43,154 nucleotides of DNA from Roseiflexus sp. (lineage in GTDB: Bacteria > Chloroflexota > Chloroflexia > Chloroflexales > Roseiflexaceae). Position numbers and translations under genes: made by a program. Under the pieces are notes generated by a model, which saw only the letters and a list, made by a program, of their open reading frames with translations, did not search any database and was not told the DNA's origin. Location of the stretch: positions 68,358 to 111,511 of the forward strand of contig JANXAL010000127.1 of assembly GCA_025062325.1 (NCBI GenBank), written 5' to 3'. Every line of letters starts with the position of its first letter. The stretch's first letter is position 1. Of this stretch, positions 8,895 through 18,209 are shown one piece after another.

Positions 8895-9050
8895 AGTTCA
8901 CCTCCCGAGCGCGAGGGGGAATGTGCCGCGCTGCACCCGACGCCGCCATTGGTCCCTCGCTGCGTCTATCGTACACCTTTGGACATCATACGCCCGGAAA
9001 TCCTTCGCTACGCATCGAAAACATCCGTTGACCGTTGCGTAATTCACGGT

Positions 9051-9078
9051 TGTGATATTGATCACATTTCGTGATCAA
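9051..9078. promoter_or_regulatory. Overlapping palindromic operators upstream of the chemosensory operon
   Basis: TGTGATATTGATCACA (9051-9066) fits the CRP/FNR-superfamily consensus TGTGA-N6-TCACA exactly. Overlapping it, TTGATCAC-ATTTC-GTGATCAA (9058-9078) is a perfect 8-bp inverted repeat. Both sit about 95-120 bases upstream of the first cheW start. The regulator is not in the window. The site could also serve the divergent phoU gene, whose start is about 160 bases away. Confidence 0.6.
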
Positions 9079-9172
9079 ATTGTACGTCCACATGTATTAC
9101 CTTTGTAGTAGAGTTTGTACCTTGAAAAAACCTGCCAGCGCCGGTAGAGAATGCAAGGAAGCAAGCACTACT

Positions 9173-9721
9173 ATGGACACGACCGATCTCCGAACATTTC
9201 AGTCACACCCCGAACGACGCGCTCTGCTGGAAGAGCGCGCCCGCACCCTGGCAACACAAAACGTCACCGAGATTGCCGCTAGCGGCGATCTGATGATCCG
9301 CTTCCGCCTTGGCAATGAACGCTATGCCCTGCCAGCGCACTGCGCGCGCGAAATCCAACCGCTCAGGGCGTACACGCCGCTCTTCGGCGTCCCGCCATTC
9401 ATTGTCGGTCTGGTCAACATGCATGGTCGATTGCTGACGTGCGTTGATCTGCGCCCGCTGCTTGATCTCCCAGTCAGCCCTCCCGCTCCCGGATCGTTCT
9501 TGATCCTGCTTCAGGATGGGGGAAATGAACTAGTGCTGCTAGCGGACAGCATTCTGGGGATGACAACCGATGCGCTCGAACTGAGTCCAGCGCCGATCAC
9601 GGCGTCTAACTCCTCCACTTCATGGATTCGCGGTGTGGACCGAGACCTGTCCCTCGTGATTGATCCAGGCTCGCTGCTCATCGATCCGCGTCTGATCGTC
9701 GAACATAAAGCTGTCGCCTGA
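9173..9721 (+). CDS. cheW: CheW-like adaptor, first gene of the chemosensory operon
   Basis: Scaffold protein that couples the chemoreceptor to CheA. I start at the ATG at 9173 (MDTTDLRTF), 12 bases behind AAGGAA, giving 182 residues; the frame is open further up but that part covers the operator region. An N-terminal helix of about 40 residues precedes the CheW domain (about 43-178), seen in MIRFRLGNERYALPA, the VPPFIVGLVNMHGRLLTCVD segment and the final VIDPGSLLIDPRL. The N-terminal extension is longer than in a minimal CheW. It is the first of eight co-directional genes. Confidence 0.9.
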   Translation: MDTTDLRTFQSHPERRALLEERARTLATQNVTEIAASGDLMIRFRLGNERYALPAHCAREIQPLRAYTPLFGVPPFIVGLVNMHGRLLTCVDLRPLLDLPVSPPAPGSFLILLQDGGNELVLLADSILGMTTDALELSPAPITASNSSTSWIRGVDRDLSLVIDPGSLLIDPRLIVEHKAVA

Positions 9722-9808
9722 GCGATAGCGCGCATATCGCCCTGCTTCCCTGTGACGCGGTGCGCACAGGGCGTGGACTCATGAACTCACGTGCTAAGCG
9801 AGGACGCT

Positions 9809-11635
9809 ATGAAACTCTCTATCCGACTCAAACTCCTCGGCGTCTCCGGGCTGACGCTGCTGCTGATGATCGTGCTGGGCGTGCTTGCGCTCTATCAGAT
9901 GGAACAAATGAATAGTCGCGCCCAGCATTTGAGCGATAACATCGTTCCTGCAACGCGCATCTCCAGCGATATGCGCCGCATCGTCACCCGCCATCGCAGC
10001 CTGGCAGCGGTGCGCATCGCCGATCCACGCCCTGAGCAGTTGACCCGCACCAATGTCGAACGGCGCGAGCTCGAATCCGAGATGGATGGGCTGTTGCAGA
10101 AGTACGAAGCCTATATCGTCACCGATATCGAACGTGACCTGTATACACGCATCCGTAAAAACTGGACTACCTACGTGGAGGAGATCAACAAAGGCGTCTT
10201 TACCGTCGATGACCCGCAAGCTGCGCTGATCTCCTTCAACGGTCTTAAGCCGCTCTTTGATCAGTTGAGTCAGGATACGACCGCGCTTGAACAGGAAAAC
10301 AATCGCCAGGCGCTTGAGGCGACGGGCGCAGTTCAGGAAGCCTATCACAACGCGCGCACCACGATCGCCAGCCTGCTCGTTTTTACTCTGGCGATTTCGG
10401 GCGTCACCGGGTTTACCCTTTCAACCCTCATCGCCCGCAGTCTCGGACGGTTGACCGAGGCGACAAATGCTGTCGCCCGCGGTGATCTGTCGCGCAACGT
10501 CGAAGTGACATCGGGCGATGAGATTGGAACGCTCGCTGCCGCCTACAATCAGATGGTCGCCAGTCTGCGCGCCAGCCGCGCTGCCGAAGCAGAGGCGCGC
10601 GAAGCTGAGGCGAAACTGCGCCAGGCGGAAATCGAGAGCCGCCGCGTGCTGGAAGAAACGGTCGCTGAGTACCTGGCGTTTACCCGGCGCATTGCCGACG
10701 GCGATCTCTCACAGCGCCTGGAGATTCGTCAGAACGGGGCGCTTGGTCAGCTAGGCGAAGGGTTGAACGCTATGGTCGCCAGCCTGCACGCCATGACGCA
10801 CCAGATTCAGCAGGCAAACGCCGCCATCGCCTCGGCAGCCGCCGAGATCCTCGCCGCCACTACGCAACAGGCAGCGTCGGCGACGGAACAATCGGCTGCA
10901 GTGACGCAAACCTCAACCACCATCGAAGAAGTCAAGGCGATTGCGCTGCAGACGGCTCGTCAGGCGGCGCAGGTGGCGCAGGATAGTCAGACGGCGCTTC
11001 AACTGGCGCGCCAGGGCGCCAAGGCGGTGGAAGAGACGATCAACAGTATGGGGCAGATTCGCGGGCGCGTTGAAAGCATTGCGCAGACGATCCTCTCTTT
11101 GGCGGAGCAGACTCAGGCGATCAGCGCGATTACCACTACCGTCGCCGAACTGGCGGACCAGTCCAACCTGCTGGCGCTGAACGCGGCCATCGAGGCCGCA
11201 CGCGCGGGCGAGCAGGGCAAGAGTTTTGCCGTTGTCGCGCAGCATGTGCGCGATCTAGCGGAACGCTCGAAAGCGGCAACCGTTCAGGTGCGCGAGATTC
11301 TGGGCGAGATTCAGCGCGCTACCAATGCAGCCGTGATGGTGACCGAGGAAGGGACGAAGAACGTTGAGCAGGGCGTCGCTCTGGCAACCCGCGCCGGACA
11401 GGTGATCCATCAGATGTCCAGCGAAGTTGAAAGCGGCGCCCAGGCGAATGTGCAGATGGCTGCTGCTGCGCAACAACAAACAGCGGGAATGGATCAGATC
11501 GCTCAGGCGATGACCGCGATCCAGCAGGCGACGACCCAGGCGTTGGCGAGCACCCGGCAGGCGGAGCGCGCAGCGCAGGACCTGCACACGCTCGCGCAGT
11601 CGCTGCAGAAGACAATTGCCCGGTATCGGCTGTAG
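9809..11635 (+). CDS. Methyl-accepting chemotaxis protein
   Basis: Transmembrane chemoreceptor of 608 residues. Membrane helix 1 is at about 9-31, a helical extracytoplasmic sensor domain follows (four-helix-bundle type), helix 2 is at about 184-208, then a HAMP domain (about 208-260), a helical linker with a second HAMP-like stretch (DGDLSQRLEIRQNG region) and the signalling coiled coil (about 350-600). The invariant hairpin tip that touches CheA/CheW is clear at LLALNAAIEAARAGEQGKSF. Start: the ATG at 9809 is preferred over a GTG at 9791 because GCGAGGA lies directly upstream. The ligand is unknown. It lies between cheW and cheA. Confidence 0.95.
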   Translation: MKLSIRLKLLGVSGLTLLLMIVLGVLALYQMEQMNSRAQHLSDNIVPATRISSDMRRIVTRHRSLAAVRIADPRPEQLTRTNVERRELESEMDGLLQKYEAYIVTDIERDLYTRIRKNWTTYVEEINKGVFTVDDPQAALISFNGLKPLFDQLSQDTTALEQENNRQALEATGAVQEAYHNARTTIASLLVFTLAISGVTGFTLSTLIARSLGRLTEATNAVARGDLSRNVEVTSGDEIGTLAAAYNQMVASLRASRAAEAEAREAEAKLRQAEIESRRVLEETVAEYLAFTRRIADGDLSQRLEIRQNGALGQLGEGLNAMVASLHAMTHQIQQANAAIASAAAEILAATTQQAASATEQSAAVTQTSTTIEEVKAIALQTARQAAQVAQDSQTALQLARQGAKAVEETINSMGQIRGRVESIAQTILSLAEQTQAISAITTTVAELADQSNLLALNAAIEAARAGEQGKSFAVVAQHVRDLAERSKAATVQVREILGEIQRATNAAVMVTEEGTKNVEQGVALATRAGQVIHQMSSEVESGAQANVQMAAAAQQQTAGMDQIAQAMTAIQQATTQALASTRQAERAAQDLHTLAQSLQKTIARYRL

Positions 11636-11652
11636 CAGGCAGGTGCGACGAT

Positions 11653-14019
11653 ATGGCGACCGACGATGACATTATGGCGCAGGTCTTCGCTGCGTTTTGC
11701 GAAGAGCAGGCGGAGCATCGCACTGCAATCGCGTCATTGCTGCTTGAACTGGAGCAGCATCCCGATCACCCCGACGCCCGCGAGATGATTGACCGTCTCT
11801 TCCGCGCAGCGCACAGCCTGAAAGGAGGCGCTCGCGCCGCCGGATTGCCCGACATTGAGCGGATTGCCCACGCGATGGAGGACCTATTCGCCGCGCTGCG
11901 TCACCGGCAGGCGTCTATCACGCCTGCATTCTGCGATCCGATCTATGCAGCGCTCGACGTCATCGGGCAACTGGTCGATCAGGCAACCGCCCGCCAACCG
12001 TTCGATGCAGCGCTGATTGATACGACAGTTCACCAGTTGCGCGCTGCACTGTCGTTGTCGTCGGCGGGCGCAGCGACGCCGGATCGCAACGCCCCTCATT
12101 CCGCCGATGCGCCCCATGCTACGCCAGGCGCTCCTGCATCCTCAGCATCGTTGCGGAGTGCATCAGGCGACGGCGCGTCACCATTTGGCAGCGGCGAAGC
12201 AACCACCGTTCGGCTGGCGATAGATGTGCTGGACACGCTGCTCAACGATGTCGGCGAATTGATGACCGGAACTATGCGCATTCGTGATCGACTGCGCCAA
12301 GCGCAGGAGATCGCTGGCCTGTCAACACGCTGGAAGCGTCTCTGGCGTCAGGTGCGTCCGCTTGCTATTCGCGCTCAGGCGCGGAACAACGGATCGCCGC
12401 ACATCGATTCGCTGCTCGATCCGCACGCAACGTCTACGGCGCTTGATGGACGAGAAGCGCGTGCGCTGACGGACGCGCTGATCCAGGCGGCAGACCTGAT
12501 CGAGACCATCGAGCAGCGCATGACAGCCTTTGTGCGCGACTTGAATGCCGATCAGTCAATGCTCAGCGCGGTAACAGATCGCCTGCATACCCGCGTCCGG
12601 CGCACCCGCATGCTGCCGTTGCACACTATCTTTCAGTCGTTGCGCCTAGTTGCGCGCGAGGTCAGCCGGAGCGCTGGCAAGCCGATTGATCTGCTGCTCG
12701 ATGACGGCAGCGCTGAAGCCGATCGGCAGGTGCTTGAGCTGCTGCGTGATGTGCTGACCCATTTGCTACGCAATGCCATCGATCACGGGATTGAGGATGC
12801 AGAAACGCGCCAGCGTCGCGGCAAACCGGAACGCGGACAGGTGCGCCTGACCGCCGCTGTCGAAGGCGACTGGCTGACTATCGAGGTAGCAGACGATGGC
12901 GCCGGGCTGGACGATGAGGCAATCCGGCGCCGCGCTCTGGAATTGGGACTGCTGACTGCGACCGATCTAGAGCGCCTGAGTCCGACAGATATTCATCATC
13001 TCATTTTCCTGCCGGGCTTCTCGACGCGCGCCAGCGTTAGCCATCTCTCGGGGCGCGGCGTTGGGCTGGATATTGTGCATTCGCATATTGAGCGCATGCA
13101 GGGGCGCATTCAGGTGCAGAGCACGCCCGGCAAAGGGTGCCGGTTTGTGCTGAACCTGCCGGTGTCGCTGACCAGTTCGCACGGCTTGCTGATCCGGTTG
13201 GGGCGCCAGGTCTGCGCTGTACCGCTCGAGTCGATCCAGCGCATCATTTCGGTGGCGCCCGGCGATGTGCACATGCTGGAAGGACGAATGATCGTGTTTG
13301 TTGACGAGCGACCGGTCATGCTGGTGCACCTGGCAGACCTGCTTGGCGCTAGCGGCGGGACAGCGCTGTTCCCTGAGGGCGCGATGCGGTGTCTGGCGCT
13401 GGTGTTAGGCAGCGGTGCGGAGCGCCTGATTGCATGCGCGGTTGACGCAGTGGCCGGTGAACAGGAGCTGGTTGTCCACCGCCTACCGTTTCCGTTGAAG
13501 CGTGTGCGCTTTGTCGCGGCTGCGGCGATTCTTCCCGACGGGACGGTGGCGCCGATCCTGGATACGGTTGACATCGTGCGGGCTGCGTCCGGGGCGCAGC
13601 GCACCGTCATGTCGGTGCAGCCGGAGCACAGCGTGCAGCGGCGCACGCCGCAGATTGTTGTCGTCGATGACTCCTTGACGACCCGAATGCTGGAAAAGAA
13701 CATCCTCGAAGCGGCAGGGTATCAGGTGCACCTGGCGACCGACGGCGCGGAAGCGCTGGACCTGGTGCAGCGTCTGGCTGCGAATGGCGGGTGCGATCTG
13801 GTGATCAGCGACGTCGATATGCCGCGACTGAACGGATTCGAACTGACCGAGAAACTGCGCGCAAGTGAGCGCTTCAAGCACCTGCCGATCATACTGGTGA
13901 CATCGCTCGATGCGCCAGAACATCGTGAACGCGGGGTGGCTGTCGGCGCGGACGCCTACATCGTCAAGCGCGCCTTCGATCAGCAAACCCTGCTCGACAC
14001 CATTGCTCGCTTAATCTGA
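11653..14019 (+). CDS. cheA: Hybrid chemotaxis histidine kinase CheA with receiver domain
   Basis: Central kinase of the chemosensory system, 788 residues. Domains in order: Hpt with phospho-accepting His54 (AAHSLKGG), a low-complexity linker (about 135-185), a dimerisation region (about 195-330), the ATPase domain (about 370-500; LLRNAIDHG N box, VADDGAGLDD G1 box, FSTRASVSHLSGRGVGLDIV), a CheW-like domain (about 507-645) and a C-terminal receiver (about 666-787; VVVDDSLTTR, LVISDVDMPR). A fused receiver is typical of CheA proteins of type IV pilus or alternative-function chemosensory pathways. There is only one Hpt. A separate receiver gene follows 13 bases later and may be the output. Confidence 0.95.
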   Translation: MATDDDIMAQVFAAFCEEQAEHRTAIASLLLELEQHPDHPDAREMIDRLFRAAHSLKGGARAAGLPDIERIAHAMEDLFAALRHRQASITPAFCDPIYAALDVIGQLVDQATARQPFDAALIDTTVHQLRAALSLSSAGAATPDRNAPHSADAPHATPGAPASSASLRSASGDGASPFGSGEATTVRLAIDVLDTLLNDVGELMTGTMRIRDRLRQAQEIAGLSTRWKRLWRQVRPLAIRAQARNNGSPHIDSLLDPHATSTALDGREARALTDALIQAADLIETIEQRMTAFVRDLNADQSMLSAVTDRLHTRVRRTRMLPLHTIFQSLRLVAREVSRSAGKPIDLLLDDGSAEADRQVLELLRDVLTHLLRNAIDHGIEDAETRQRRGKPERGQVRLTAAVEGDWLTIEVADDGAGLDDEAIRRRALELGLLTATDLERLSPTDIHHLIFLPGFSTRASVSHLSGRGVGLDIVHSHIERMQGRIQVQSTPGKGCRFVLNLPVSLTSSHGLLIRLGRQVCAVPLESIQRIISVAPGDVHMLEGRMIVFVDERPVMLVHLADLLGASGGTALFPEGAMRCLALVLGSGAERLIACAVDAVAGEQELVVHRLPFPLKRVRFVAAAAILPDGTVAPILDTVDIVRAASGAQRTVMSVQPEHSVQRRTPQIVVVDDSLTTRMLEKNILEAAGYQVHLATDGAEALDLVQRLAANGGCDLVISDVDMPRLNGFELTEKLRASERFKHLPIILVTSLDAPEHRERGVAVGADAYIVKRAFDQQTLLDTIARLI

Positions 14020-14032
14020 GGAGGCACAGGGT

Positions 14033-14413
14033 ATGGCGCCATATGTTCTGCTGGTAGAAGACAGTCGCACGCAAGCGTTGCGTTTTCAGCTCGAACTTCA
14101 GCGCTGCGGCGCGCGCGTCGACGTCGCGCATGACGGCGTCGAGGGGCTAGAACGCGCGCGTGCTCGTCCCCCCGACGCAATCGTCCTTGATGTGGACCTG
14201 CCCGTCATGGATGGATATACGCTCTGCCAGCGCTTGAAAGAGGAGCGCGACACCGCCGCCGTGCCGGTGATTATGCTGACGCACCGCGATGATGTCCGCA
14301 GCACGCAAGCCGGTCTTGAGTCCGGCGCCGATGACTACATTCCCAAAGACGAGTTCGCCGAACACAATCTCATTGAGTCACTGCGCGCCCTTGGCGTGTT
14401 GCAGCGGACGTGA
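14033..14413 (+). CDS. Single-domain response regulator, CheY-like
   Basis: A 126-residue receiver domain with no output domain. The acidic pocket (LLVEDS), phospho-accepting Asp in IVLDVDLPVMDGY, the conserved Thr (VIMLTHRDD) and Lys (DDYIPKDEF) are all present. The ATG follows GAGGAGG. Placed straight after cheA, it is the likely diffusible output or a phosphate sink. The sequence resembles PilH/PilG- or FrzZ-type receivers as much as flagellar CheY. Confidence 0.92.
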   Translation: MAPYVLLVEDSRTQALRFQLELQRCGARVDVAHDGVEGLERARARPPDAIVLDVDLPVMDGYTLCQRLKEERDTAAVPVIMLTHRDDVRSTQAGLESGADDYIPKDEFAEHNLIESLRALGVLQRT

Positions 14414-14420
14414 GGGGAAT

Positions 14421-14798
14421 ATGATGCATTCGACGCTTTCTGAGGCACGGAATGTCCACGTGGGATCGGGATACGATGTCGTGCTCGTTCGCCAGCATGT
14501 GCGGCAGATGGCGCGCCAGGCCGGTTTCTGCCTGACCGCGCAGGCGCGTATGACGGCGATCGTCAGCGAGGTTGCGCGTGCCGCGCTCGAACGGCACTGG
14601 AATGCCGATTTTCTGTTTCGTCTGATCCCGCACCACCACGGGCGATATGAAATTGAAGTGATCTGCCATGCTGATAATCTGCAGCGCGATGCGGAGTACC
14701 TTTCGCAGCTCAGACGCGGGTTGCAGGAAATCGCAGGCAGCGCTGCGCTGGCTATGCAGCAGCAGACAGGGCAGTTCATTCTGCGTTTCTATATGTAG
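14421..14798 (+). CDS. RsbT-like anti-sigma-factor-type ATPase, degenerate
   Basis: Small protein of 125 residues, encoded between the receiver and the second cheW. The N-terminal half (GYDVVLVRQHVRQMARQAGF, then QARMTAIVSEVARAALE) resembles RsbT/RsbW-type GHKL kinases, including the N-box region, but the Asn normally found there is not evident. The second half lacks the glycine-rich G1/G2 boxes needed to close over ATP, and the chain ends with QTGQFILRFYM. The ATG at 14421 follows GAGGGG, seven bases after the receiver stop codon. It may be a non-catalytic binding module or a divergent kinase. I am fairly sure it is a gene, less sure of the family. Confidence 0.7.
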   Translation: MMHSTLSEARNVHVGSGYDVVLVRQHVRQMARQAGFCLTAQARMTAIVSEVARAALERHWNADFLFRLIPHHHGRYEIEVICHADNLQRDAEYLSQLRRGLQEIAGSAALAMQQQTGQFILRFYM

Positions 14799-14807
14799 GT
14801 GATGCCC

Positions 14808-15263
14808 ATGAGTCAGGCGTTATTCTCTGCGCCTGCCTCGCAGGCGCTGGTGATCTGCCGTATTGGCGCTCAAGACTACGCCTTGCCGCTCGAAGCGACG
14901 CTGCGCGTCGTTCGTCTGCCAGCGCTGACGATCCTGCCTGACAGCAAACCAGAGGTATGCGGTCTGCTCAACCTCAATGGACGCCACCTGCCGGTCATCG
15001 ATGGACGGCGACTGGTTGGCGAAACGCCGCACTATGATCTCACCAATCAGATCATCATTGTCAATGCTGGAACGAACGCCGCTGACGTTCCCACGCTAGG
15101 GTTGCTGGTTGATGAGGTGTATGGCCTGGCGCACCTCTCATCAGGCGGCATCCATATGCTGAACATGCCTTACGCTGGCCGATTCTTTTCCGGCATCGTC
15201 TTGCTGGATCACCGTTCCTGTCTGATCTTCAACGTTGCTGAACTGCGAAGGATAACGGCGTGA
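14808..15263 (+). CDS. cheW: CheW-like adaptor, second copy
   Basis: CheW-domain protein of about 151 residues: LVICRIGAQDYALPLEATLRVV, then EVCGLLNLNGRHLPVIDGRRL and a C-terminal CLIFNVAELRRI. I use the ATG at 14808, six bases after AGGTG; GTG 14799 and ATG 14802 are in-frame alternatives, and the first abuts the preceding stop. Its sequence differs from the first CheW of the operon, so the two may serve different receptors or array positions. The stop overlaps the start of cheB. Confidence 0.9.
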   Translation: MSQALFSAPASQALVICRIGAQDYALPLEATLRVVRLPALTILPDSKPEVCGLLNLNGRHLPVIDGRRLVGETPHYDLTNQIIIVNAGTNAADVPTLGLLVDEVYGLAHLSSGGIHMLNMPYAGRFFSGIVLLDHRSCLIFNVAELRRITA

Positions 15264-16309
15264 GCAGTGCGGCGCCGCCGATACGTGTGTTGTTGGTTGA
15301 AGACTCGCTCAGCCAGCGCGAGTTGCTGATCCGGCTGCTCAATGCAAGCGGCGCGTTCATCGTGGTCGGCGTGGCAGGCAACGGGCGACAGGCAGTGCGG
15401 GAGACGCTGCGTCTGCGACCGGATGTCATTGCCATGGACATTCATCTCCCGGTGATGGACGGCTACGAAGCGACGCGCGAGATTATGCGCCGTTGCCCGA
15501 CCCCTATCGTTCTGATCAGCGCCAGCGCAAGCGAACGGAAGTCGATAGATGCGCTGGCGGCCGGCGCTCTGACCGTCATTCGCAAGCCCGGCGGACGCTC
15601 CGCCGACCCCGCCGACAGCGAGACTTTTCTCAAGACGCTACGGATCATGGCAGGGGTGCGGGTAGTCACCCGCTTCACGCCACGCGTGCGCCTAGCGTCG
15701 CCACCTAGTCAGACGTCTCCGGCGATGCTAGCGTTCCCATCCGGCAGCGCGCAGGCGCTGGCAATTGCGGCATCGACCGGCGGACCGGCGGCGGTTCAGA
15801 CGGTTCTCAGCGGACTAGGAGCGCAGTTCCCGCTGCCAGTGCTGCTCGTGCAGCATATTGCGCGCGATTTTACGCCCGCGCTGCAGGACTGGCTTCAGCG
15901 AACGACGCCGCTGCCGGTACGGATTGCCGTCCACGGCGAACGACTGGCGCCTGGGCATGTGTATCTTCCGCCCGACGGCTTTCATCTGCTGGCGGGGGAG
16001 CGCGGACTGATCGCTCTGCGTCCGGCGCATCCCGACGACCGATACTGCCCCTCAGCCGACCTGCTGTTTCGGTCGGTGGCGCAGGCATATGGCGCACGCG
16101 CGATTGGCGTCATCCTGACCGGTATGGGTGACGATGGCGCGCGCGGTTTGCGGGAACTGCGCGACCGTGGCGCGGTGACGATCGCCCAGGACGAGGCGAG
16201 TTGCGTGGTCTATGGCATGCCGCGCAGTGCTGTAGAGGCTGGCGCCGTCGCGCATGTTGCGGCGATCGATCAGATCGCGCCGTACATCATGACGTTGGTG
16301 ACTGTATGA
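15260..16309 (+). CDS. cheB: Protein-glutamate methylesterase CheB
   Basis: Removes methyl groups from the receptor and so resets adaptation; 349 residues. An N-terminal receiver (about 8-125; LLVEDSLSQ, AMDIHLPVMDGY) controls a C-terminal methylesterase domain (about 165-349). The catalytic Ser172 lies in IAASTGGP, the His in LLVQHIARDF and the Asp in LTGMGDDGARG. The GTG start at 15260 overlaps the cheW stop codon by four bases, and its own stop overlaps the cheR start, so translation is coupled through this part of the operon. Confidence 0.96.
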   Translation: MSSAAPPIRVLLVEDSLSQRELLIRLLNASGAFIVVGVAGNGRQAVRETLRLRPDVIAMDIHLPVMDGYEATREIMRRCPTPIVLISASASERKSIDALAAGALTVIRKPGGRSADPADSETFLKTLRIMAGVRVVTRFTPRVRLASPPSQTSPAMLAFPSGSAQALAIAASTGGPAAVQTVLSGLGAQFPLPVLLVQHIARDFTPALQDWLQRTTPLPVRIAVHGERLAPGHVYLPPDGFHLLAGERGLIALRPAHPDDRYCPSADLLFRSVAQAYGARAIGVILTGMGDDGARGLRELRDRGAVTIAQDEASCVVYGMPRSAVEAGAVAHVAAIDQIAPYIMTLVTV

Positions 16310-17766
16310 AGACGCCATTCAGCGACGATATCCTTCGGCGATTCCGTGATCTGCTGCTGGCGCGCAGCGGCATCTACTTCTCCGATCACCGGCAGGGCGA
16401 TCTCTATCACAGTCTGTCCATGATTCTGTCCGCCACTGGCCACGCCTCGCTCGAAACGCTCTACGCCGCTGCCAGTAGCGATGAGCGCGTGTTGCACGCC
16501 GTCATCGAAGGCGTGACGGTCGGTGAAACCTATTTTTTTCGCAATGCGGCGCAGTTTGCCGCTCTGCGGGACAGTATTCTTCCCGATCTGATCGCCCGAC
16601 GCGCGGCAATCCGGTCGTTGCGTTTCTGGAGCGCCGGCTGCGCCACGGGCGAAGAACCCTACTCACTGGCGATCCTGCTCCGCGAGGTTCTTCCTGACCC
16701 TGCGTCGTGGCAGGTCACCATTCTGGCGACCGATATCAACACGACCTTTCTGGAACGGGCGCGCGCGGGCGTGTACGGCGCCTGGTCATTCCGTGAAACG
16801 GACGTATCGGTGCGGGATCGCTACTTCGAGCGAGTCGGAGAAGCGCGCTGGCGAATCCGCCCCGACCTTCGCCGTCAGGTGCTATTTACCCGATTGAATC
16901 TGGTCGAAGACGAGTACCCTGCGGTGATGAACGGCACCGCCATGCAAGATGTCATTCTCTGCCGGAATGTGCTGATCTATTTCGACGACAACACAATTCG
17001 CGCAGTGGTGCGCCGATTGTATCGCGCCCTCATTCCTGGCGGTTGGTTGATCGTCGGGCACGCCGAAGCGCGTTCCGACTTCTTTGATGACTTCGAGGTC
17101 GTCAATTTCCCCGGAACGGTGATGTACCGCAAGCCGTCGACAGCGCCGCTCTTCGATGAGATGGTCGCTCTTCCGCAGGCGCCTGGGCGCCAGTGGGAGA
17201 GCGACCCGCCATGCTCCGACGCTTCAACCCCACATGCTGACACGCCGCCGCTGTTGCTGACCGATCCTGCCGCCACGTTGTCGGCATCTCCCCCTGATGC
17301 TTCAGAGCGTGAGACGAACGCCAGCGACGACGTGCCAGACCTGTATGCCGCAGCGCGTCGGGCCGCTGATCGCGGCGATCTGGAAACGGCGCTGCGCCTG
17401 TGCGCTACGGTGACCGAACAGCAGCCACTGCGTGCAGAGGCGCACCTGCTCACCGGTCAGATTATGGAACAACGGGGGCGCCTTGAAGAGGCGCTCGCCG
17501 CTTACCGACGCGCCCTTTACCTCGATCACACGCTCTACTTCGCATCCCTAGCGATGGCTGGCATCCTGCATCGCACCGGTCGCAGCGCCGATGCCCGCCG
17601 CGTCTACCAGCGACTGCTTCGCGCCCTTGCGGCGCTTCCGCCTAACGCGCCTGTTCCTTCGCTGGAAGAGGCGACTGCGGCGGAACTTCAAGCGTTTCTT
17701 CAGCGCCAGTTAGCGGCGCTGAACGCCCCGGCATCCAGCGGATCGTTCCTGGAACGACCGTCCTAA
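16306..17766 (+). CDS. cheR: Chemotaxis methyltransferase CheR with C-terminal TPR domain
   Basis: SAM-dependent enzyme that methylates receptor glutamates; 486 residues. The ATG at 16306 overlaps the cheB stop (ATGA). The all-helical N-terminal domain (1-75) is followed by the catalytic domain, with the SAM-binding SAGCATGEEPYSLAI and the family motif ILCRNVLIYFDD. After a variable linker (about 285-345) come tetratricopeptide repeats (about 350-455; AHLLTGQIMEQRGRLEEALA). TPR-bearing CheR proteins are common in non-flagellar chemosensory systems. Last gene of the operon; no terminator with a T run is obvious, but hairpin repeat B follows. Confidence 0.95.
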   Translation: MKTPFSDDILRRFRDLLLARSGIYFSDHRQGDLYHSLSMILSATGHASLETLYAAASSDERVLHAVIEGVTVGETYFFRNAAQFAALRDSILPDLIARRAAIRSLRFWSAGCATGEEPYSLAILLREVLPDPASWQVTILATDINTTFLERARAGVYGAWSFRETDVSVRDRYFERVGEARWRIRPDLRRQVLFTRLNLVEDEYPAVMNGTAMQDVILCRNVLIYFDDNTIRAVVRRLYRALIPGGWLIVGHAEARSDFFDDFEVVNFPGTVMYRKPSTAPLFDEMVALPQAPGRQWESDPPCSDASTPHADTPPLLLTDPAATLSASPPDASERETNASDDVPDLYAAARRAADRGDLETALRLCATVTEQQPLRAEAHLLTGQIMEQRGRLEEALAAYRRALYLDHTLYFASLAMAGILHRTGRSADARRVYQRLLRALAALPPNAPVPSLEEATAAELQAFLQRQLAALNAPASSGSFLERPS

Positions 17767-17830
17767 CTCCCTGCTGGCTCGCCCGGTGGTCGATGAACGT
17801 CACAAGTCTGGCATATCTGGGATGCCAGAT

Positions 17831-17923
17831 CGCGCGTCCCCTGAGCTGCGGGTTGAAGCCCTTGCTCAGGACGCGGAAGCCCTACAGGAGCTTGTACGAT
17901 ACTCAGCAAAGGCTTCAGCCCCA
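17831..17923 (+). repeat. Hairpin repeat element, copy B
   Basis: Second copy of the dispersed element. The hairpin at 17850-17921 pairs GGGTTGAAGCCC with AGGCTTCAGCCC at its base. The tip (AAGCCCT/GGAGCTT) carries mismatches relative to copy C. It lies about 80 bases behind cheR. Confidence 0.7.
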
Positions 17924-18002
17924 CATCGCTTATCCTCATAAGCTGAGGGCTGTAGATGCGAAGCGCATAGGTGCAGGCCGGACCAGGCGACGCGGAAATT
18001 GC

Positions 18003-18043
18003 GCAAACTCCGCGAGTTGCGGGCTTTGCAATGCAAATCCCGC
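18003..18043. repeat. Two adjacent short hairpins
   Basis: GCAAACTC-CG-CGAGTTGC (18003-18020, one bulge) is followed by GCGGGCTTTGCA-A-TGCAAATCCCGC (18019-18043, one mismatch). They lie in the 440-base gap between cheR and the glycosidase, which otherwise holds only repeat B and no credible gene. Confidence 0.5.
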
Positions 18044-18209
18044 CTGTGCGGGTCGGCGCGGGGAATGCCGGATTGCGTTCTCAACGACTGCGCCTGACGA
18101 TCCGCACAAGAGATACTGAACGGAGTCGCGCCGGTTCTCGTGTACAATAGTTTCGGTTGTGGACGAATGCGCCTCCTGCTGTATCTGCTCCCGTGATAGT
18201 GAGGTTTTC

